Assembly (NCBI GenBank): GCA_016401345.1
Contig: JAEACG010000003.1
Location: forward strand, 310,001-374,000
Direction: 5' to 3'
Origin: Fictibacillus nanhaiensis
Lineage (GTDB): Bacteria; Bacillota; Bacilli; Bacillales; Fictibacillaceae
Length of the DNA stretch: 64,000 nt
Position 1 is the first letter of the stretch; every line of letters starts with the position of its first letter. The translations under genes and the position numbers were made by a program. The notes under the pieces are model-generated. The model was given only the letters and a program-made list of their open reading frames with translations, made no database searches and was not told the DNA's origin. Below, in pieces: positions 59,995 to 64,000 of the stretch.

Positions 59995-61488
59995 ATGTCA
60001 GACATCAATAGACAGAAAATTGTGGATAGTGTCCCGCAAAAAGGATTCTTTGGACACCCTAAAGGTTTGTTCACTCTTTTCTTCACAGAGTTTTGGGAGC
60101 GCTTTTCTTACTACGGAATGCGTGCAATCCTAATTTACTACATGTACTATGAAGTTTCAAAAGGTGGTCTAGGGATTGAAGAGTCCACTGCACTAGCAAT
60201 CATGTCCATTTATGGTTCACTTGTATATATGTCCGGTGTAATCGGTGGTTGGTTAGCAGACAGAGTTTTTGGTACTTCTAGAGCGTTATTCTATGGTGGT
60301 ATTTTGATCATGATTGGTCATATCGTCCTAGCTGTATTACCAGGCGATCTGACTATGCTGTTTATTTCCATGGTCTTCATCGTTTTAGGTACAGGTTTAC
60401 TTAAACCTAACGTATCCAGTGTTGTTGGTGATATTTATGCTCCTGGCGATACTCGTCGCGATGCAGGTTTCAGTATCTTCTACATGGGGATCAACCTTGG
60501 TGCCTTCATATCTCCGTTAATCGTTGGGGAAGTTGCTAAAAAGAGTTTCCACTTAGGTTTCGGTATCGCAGCTGTTGGTATGTTATTAGGACTAATCGTA
60601 TTTGCTGTAACAAAGAAAAAGAATCTTGGGCTTGCAGGTACGTATGTGCCTAACCCATTAACTCCAGCTGAGAAGAAGAAAGTATCAATTATCGTTGGTA
60701 TTTCTGCAGTTGTACTAGCTGTTATTTTAGGTACAACCATCCCAGCAGGTATTTTTACACTTGAAGTATTCATTACGTTAGTGGGTATTTTTGGTATCGC
60801 AATCCCTACTATCTATTTCGTGGTTATGTATCGCAGTCCAAAAACAACGTCAGACGAGCGTTCAAGAATTATCGCGTACATTCCGCTATTTATCGCGGCT
60901 GTTATGTTCTGGGCGATCCAAGAACAAGGTTCAACGATTCTTGCAGCTTATGCGGACAAGCGTACAGATTTAACATTTGCAGGACTTGAGATTTCACCAG
61001 CTTGGTTCCAATCTCTAAATCCTTTATTCATCATTACACTTGCTCCACTTTTCGCATGGATGTGGGTAAAGCTTGGTACACGTCAACCGTCAGTACCTAA
61101 GAAATTTGCACTCAGCTTGTTATTTGCTGGATTATCTTTCTTAGTCATTCTTCTTCCTGCTTACTTTGGTGGAGAAGATTCACTAGTAAGTCCATTATGG
61201 TTAGTGCTTAGTTACTTTATCGTTGTTATCGGTGAGCTTCTATTGTCTCCAGTAGGACTTTCTGCAACAACGAAGCTTGCTCCAGCAGCGTTCTCTGCAC
61301 AAACAATGAGCTTATGGTTCTTAGCAAGTGCAGCTGCACAAGCGATCAACGCACAAATCGTTAAGTTCTATTCTGCAGAAACAGAAATGATGTACTTCGG
61401 TACGATCGGTGGAGCTGCGATTGTGTTATCACTTATCCTATTCGTCATCTCACCTAAGATTCAAGAGAAGATGAAAGGTATCCGTTAA
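59995..61488 (+). CDS. dtpT: POT family proton-coupled di/tripeptide transporter
   Basis: 497 residues with 14 predicted helices. The PTR2 signature is FFTEFWERFSYYGMRAIL at residues about 30-47 (ExxER-type proton-coupling motif), and the second family motif is FSIFYMGINLGAFISPLI near 160. It imports small peptides with protons. AGGAGG precedes the ATG. Monocistronic between promoter and terminator; Lactococcus DtpT is the nearest well-studied relative by length and motif. Confidence 0.93.
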   Translation: MSDINRQKIVDSVPQKGFFGHPKGLFTLFFTEFWERFSYYGMRAILIYYMYYEVSKGGLGIEESTALAIMSIYGSLVYMSGVIGGWLADRVFGTSRALFYGGILIMIGHIVLAVLPGDLTMLFISMVFIVLGTGLLKPNVSSVVGDIYAPGDTRRDAGFSIFYMGINLGAFISPLIVGEVAKKSFHLGFGIAAVGMLLGLIVFAVTKKKNLGLAGTYVPNPLTPAEKKKVSIIVGISAVVLAVILGTTIPAGIFTLEVFITLVGIFGIAIPTIYFVVMYRSPKTTSDERSRIIAYIPLFIAAVMFWAIQEQGSTILAAYADKRTDLTFAGLEISPAWFQSLNPLFIITLAPLFAWMWVKLGTRQPSVPKKFALSLLFAGLSFLVILLPAYFGGEDSLVSPLWLVLSYFIVVIGELLLSPVGLSATTKLAPAAFSAQTMSLWFLASAAAQAINAQIVKFYSAETEMMYFGTIGGAAIVLSLILFVISPKIQEKMKGIR

Positions 61489-61498
61489 TCTGAAAATT

Positions 61499-61541
61499 TG
61501 AAACCACTGATGTGATGGTCCTCCATTATGTCAGTGGTTTT
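61499..61541 (+). terminator. Terminator of the peptide transporter gene
   Basis: AAACCACTGA / TCAGTGGTTT outer stem and T run. Confidence 0.85.
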
Positions 61542-61604
61542 TTTTATTTAAAAGGCTCTTTTTAGATAGTGGCAAGCAGAAACTTTCAGAGGCATCCTTG
61601 AAAA

Positions 61605-61796
61605 GATGATTGGAACGCAAGGTGCGAGACTCCTGGGGGATTAGCGTGCCTTGTGCTTGAATAAACATCTCGCAAGGCATGCGACGAGGAAGCTCACTTC
61701 GGTAGCATTGCTTGTAGACGCAGGAGCAAAAATACTTCTATGAATCCGCACGCCCCCCGGAAAGCGAGCATCCTGGAGTGGAAATTATCTACCTTC
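61605..61796 (-). repeat. Palindromic intergenic repeat, copy H (subtype 3, long interior)
   Basis: Ends match copy C in reverse: GATTGGAACGCAAGGTGCG on the left and GCGAGCATCCTGGAGTGGAA on the right, with arms CCTGGGGGATTAGCG and CGCACGCCCCCCGG. The interior is about 60 bp longer than usual and different. It fills the gap 61542-61822. Confidence 0.78.
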
Positions 61797-61822
61797 TTAA
61801 CTTAACTTTAGTTTGGACAAAC

Positions 61823-61854
61823 ATAAAAAAGAAGCTTATCAACTAAGCTTCTTC
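61823..61854 (-). terminator. Terminator of the DUF1761 gene
   Basis: GAAGCTT / AAGCTTC hairpin on the minus strand followed by TTTTTTATG. Confidence 0.85.
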
Positions 61855-61858
61855 ATCC

Positions 61859-62239
61859 TTAATTCATCCATCCATGCAACAATCCGAGTAAGGTGAAGAT
61901 CACCAAGTGGTCTCCGATTGCAATGATAAAAGACTTCCTTGTCAGTAAACCGAAAAGTGTGTTTTTATAATAGACCATCGTAATCAAGATCCCTATGATG
62001 AACCCAACCATGAGTCCTTCTGCTGCACTATCAGCTCCAAATAATCCGATAAGATAAGACATAAGAAATGAACTGATAAAGGCAACGATTACGGAAAAAA
62101 TATATTTAAAAGGTCCTGTCTCACCATTTTCCTTTTTCTTTCCGAGTATCGTTGAATAGTAGATGCCTCCGTAGATCATATATAAAAGTCCCCCAGCGAT
62201 AATCGCTGTCGTGTTTAATAACACTCCGTTTAGTTCCAT
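61859..62239 (-). CDS. DUF1761 family membrane protein
   Basis: 126 residues, four hydrophobic helices. The first carries GGLLYMIYGGIYYSTILGKK, typical of DUF1761, and the last GDHLVIFTLLGLLHG. Function unknown. GAGGGGG precedes the ATG at 62239. It starts 13 bp after the AraC/GyrI regulator gene, so the two form an operon, and the regulator may control it. Confidence 0.82.
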   Translation of the reverse strand: MELNGVLLNTTAIIAGGLLYMIYGGIYYSTILGKKKENGETGPFKYIFSVIVAFISSFLMSYLIGLFGADSAAEGLMVGFIIGILITMVYYKNTLFGLLTRKSFIIAIGDHLVIFTLLGLLHGWMN

Positions 62240-62252
62240 AATGGCCCCCTCG

Positions 62253-63197
62253 TTATTTTGGTTCAATGGCTAGGGCAATCGCTTTAATCTTACTTTCCCT
62301 TTTTAACGTGTCTCCGTCCTGTTGGATCTCTATGACTTCTACTGGATTACTTAAATATTTAAACCCGCTTCTTGGCAGCCAATAGCTATACAGTTCAGAG
62401 TAGCAGTCAATTATCAGATTGCGTTCTGAATAATCGACAGGTTCATCAAATTCATATACTACATGCTTTCCACCAACAAACTTAGATGTATCATCAGACG
62501 CGATCGAATCAGCTATAGATTCACTGATCGTAATATGACAATCATAACGGCATTTGTCAGGAGGCGTGATGTATGGATTGTTTTGCGGTACGCCGAGAAA
62601 CAACGTATGTGAATTAATCAAATTTCTTGATTCACACCATTTATGAACTTCTTCCCAAGCTTCAGAAACCCCACTCGTGTACATCCCAAAGTGGTGACCT
62701 TTAATCGTAGCGCTGTTTGGAAAAGTTTCAATTCTTATTTTAGATAAATCTAGCCATTTAAACTCATTATAAGGAGCATTCTCCTCTTTTTCTTTCGATG
62801 GGTTGCGAACTTGTTTAGATTTCTTGCTATCTTCATATTCCCGAGGAAATTGCTGGAGATAAGCTCCTTCTCTCCAGTTTTTCGGGCTCGTTTTGAAATA
62901 AGATTGGAAAGAATACGTGAAATACGATAAGGAAGAGAATCCACACAACATCGCAATCTGCGTGATGGGGATATAGGATTCATAGATCAATCGATGTGCC
63001 GCGTTCTCCAATCGAAATCTTTTCACATAGGCAGCTGGTGTTTCACCAACGATACTTTTAAAAATCCGTTGAAAGTGAAAAGGAGAATAAGTAGAGATGC
63101 CAGCCAGTTTTTCTAATGATAAAGAATCCTCTACATGCTCTTCAATATATTCCAAAACTCTGAATATCTGTTTTCGTTGCTCGCGCTCAACATTCAT
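62253..63197 (-). CDS. AraC family regulator with GyrI-like effector domain
   Basis: 314 residues. Two helix-turn-helix motifs are at residues 10-110 (LSLEKLAGISTYSPFHFQRIF; PITQIAMLCGFSSLSYFTYSF, then FKTSPKNWR). The C-terminal half (about 150-314) is the GyrI-like/SHS2 small-molecule domain (IRIETFPNSATIKGHHFG; HVVYEFDEP). Rob/SoxS-like activators of this architecture respond to drugs or other small ligands. AAAGGAG precedes the ATG. Confidence 0.92.
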   Translation of the reverse strand: MNVEREQRKQIFRVLEYIEEHVEDSLSLEKLAGISTYSPFHFQRIFKSIVGETPAAYVKRFRLENAAHRLIYESYIPITQIAMLCGFSSLSYFTYSFQSYFKTSPKNWREGAYLQQFPREYEDSKKSKQVRNPSKEKEENAPYNEFKWLDLSKIRIETFPNSATIKGHHFGMYTSGVSEAWEEVHKWCESRNLINSHTLFLGVPQNNPYITPPDKCRYDCHITISESIADSIASDDTSKFVGGKHVVYEFDEPVDYSERNLIIDCYSELYSYWLPRSGFKYLSNPVEVIEIQQDGDTLKRESKIKAIALAIEPK

Positions 63198-63395
63198 AAA
63201 CTGTACTCCTTTTTCATGCTAGTTCTTAAATTATAAACGAATCTCTGTATGTATTTGTAAATGTATTTTTTTTAGCATCCATTTTTTAGAATCGTCCAAA
63301 CCATTGAGACAAGCTTGCGTAAGATAGAGTAGAGAAGAAAACATGACTGATTGTTCTTTTTCTCAACAGTTCGCTTATAGAAGGGGGTGTCTATA

Positions 63396-63467
63396 GTGAG
63401 CTTAATCGGTAGCCTATTAGGATTTAAGAAAAGAAAAAAAGGTAAAAAAAGACCTGAAGTAGCATAA
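63396..63467 (+). CDS. Small cationic amphipathic protein (23 aa)
   Basis: GTG start after AAGGGGGTG, TAA stop. It encodes a hydrophobic start (MSLIGSLLGF), a Lys/Arg block (KKRKKGKKRP) and a short end. A terminator follows within 10 bp, which supports a dedicated transcript. It could be membrane-active or RNA-binding. No family is known to me. The gap 63198-63719 otherwise holds only this gene and its terminator. Confidence 0.6.
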   Translation: MSLIGSLLGFKKRKKGKKRPEVA

Positions 63468-63474
63468 GCAGGTA

Positions 63475-63503
63475 GAAAGCCGGGGATCTTCCTCGGCTTT
63501 TAT
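63475..63503 (+). terminator. Terminator of the 23-aa gene
   Basis: AAGCCGGGGA / CCTCGGCTTTT hairpin with a T-rich end. Confidence 0.83.
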
Positions 63504-63719
63504 ATGTTTTTAAACCATTCTTTTACATAGAGCCTTTTTCACCAGAATTAGGACGGTATCCAGACCCCTTTCAAGGACAAGCACATATAGTACAAGCAAG
63601 GGGGATTTTTAATAAATAATAGTTATGTTCTAATGTAACCTATGTGTTTCTGAAGTGAATCATCTTCTATTTATTTCTTTATATCTTCCCTTCGTAAAGT
63701 AATATAAGGGGGAATATAA

Positions 63720-64000
63720 TTGTATATTCGCAAACGGGTACCTGGTAAGGATGATCCTTTTTTAGTTGATATGGTAGTAAGTAACTTTCAAGTCCGTAAA
63801 AACGTGATTGAAATGATTATAAAAATGGCCAACGAGGTCATGATTGTCTGTGATAGCAATGACACGATTATTGGTTTTGTATGTTATCGATTCAGAATCG
63901 GCCCTACGATTTTTGTGGATTATGTTGTGTTAGATACGAAGCATCAAGGAAAAGGGATCGCTACCTCATTTCTTCCCGTATTTGAGAGTCACCTTATGAA
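63720..64000 (+). CDS. GNAT acetyltransferase (partial, right edge)
   Basis: The first 93 codons are present; the gene runs off the window. TTG start after AAGGGGG. VDYVVLDTKHQGKGIATSFL is the acetyl-CoA-binding strand and loop of GNAT enzymes. Substrate unknown. Confidence 0.8.
   Translation, partial: MYIRKRVPGKDDPFLVDMVVSNFQVRKNVIEMIIKMANEVMIVCDSNDTIIGFVCYRFRIGPTIFVDYVVLDTKHQGKGIATSFLPVFESHLM

Noticed and set aside
63498-63625. Open frame reading ...EPFSPELGRYPDPFQGQ... up to a TAA
   Set aside because: The composition looks protein-like, but there is no ATG, GTG or TTG and no ribosome site; at most a gene remnant.

Overview
The window reads as a chromosomal segment of a low-GC, endospore-former-type Bacillaceae bacterium; I would guess Fictibacillus or a near relative. 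The evidence is strong AGGAGG ribosome sites, TTG and GTG starts, a T-box in front of a single-chain glycyl-tRNA synthetase, a lia cell-envelope stress operon, a preQ1-I riboswitch, CcpA/LacI-type operators and short intergenic repeats of Bacillaceae type. Housekeeping genes (glyQS, proC, rlmN, ade) argue for a chromosome. No rRNA, tRNA, transposase, integrase or CRISPR was seen.

Layout. 1-10 kb: a lipoprotein, a two-gene OpuF-type compatible-solute ABC transporter, a riboswitch-controlled queuosine-precursor transporter, a secreted glycerophosphodiesterase, an acetyltransferase, a Crp/Fnr regulator, an AEC permease, a TudS/DUF1722 protein and a NUDIX/GNAT pair. 10-16 kb: a PAQR membrane protein, an MFS pump with its TetR regulator and two matching operators, a NUDIX protein and an M24 peptidase. 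16-29 kb: T-box/glyQS, then sugar metabolism (PfkB kinase, free EIIA-Glc, and a maltose operon of EIICB, maltose-6'-phosphate phosphatase and alpha-glucosidase behind a LacI-type operator), interrupted by a secreted M14 carboxypeptidase and an aldo/keto reductase. 29-48 kb: a NERD protein, a desaturase, a DEAD-box helicase next to proC, an M20 dipeptidase, small conserved proteins, adenine deaminase, the liaI-H-F-S-R operon without liaG, a gamma-carbonic anhydrase-like protein, glutathione peroxidase, a YjiH-family membrane protein, an RluF-like pseudouridine synthase and an Eis-like acetyltransferase. 48-64 kb: a large catalase, an actin-like ParM with a small partner and an upstream iteron array, a tail-spike-like beta-helix protein, a MutS2 paralogue without Smr domain behind a ribosome-type attenuator, RlmN, a POT peptide transporter and an AraC/GyrI regulator.

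Three non-coding patterns stand out. (1) Four intergenic arrays with an exact 21-bp period: two share a CTGTCC core and two share a GTGGAT core. (2) Eight copies of a roughly 135-bp element whose two inner arms vary together, so that pairing is kept; one copy carries a second, different palindromic element inside it. (3) The mutS2-like gene has a consensus promoter, a 9-codon upstream ORF whose end pairs perfectly over 11 nt with a downstream segment, and two successive terminators. This is the architecture of translation-attenuated antibiotic-response genes and the most interesting candidate here. The ParM/partner/iteron cassette is the second. No computation was run; coordinates and alignments were made by eye.
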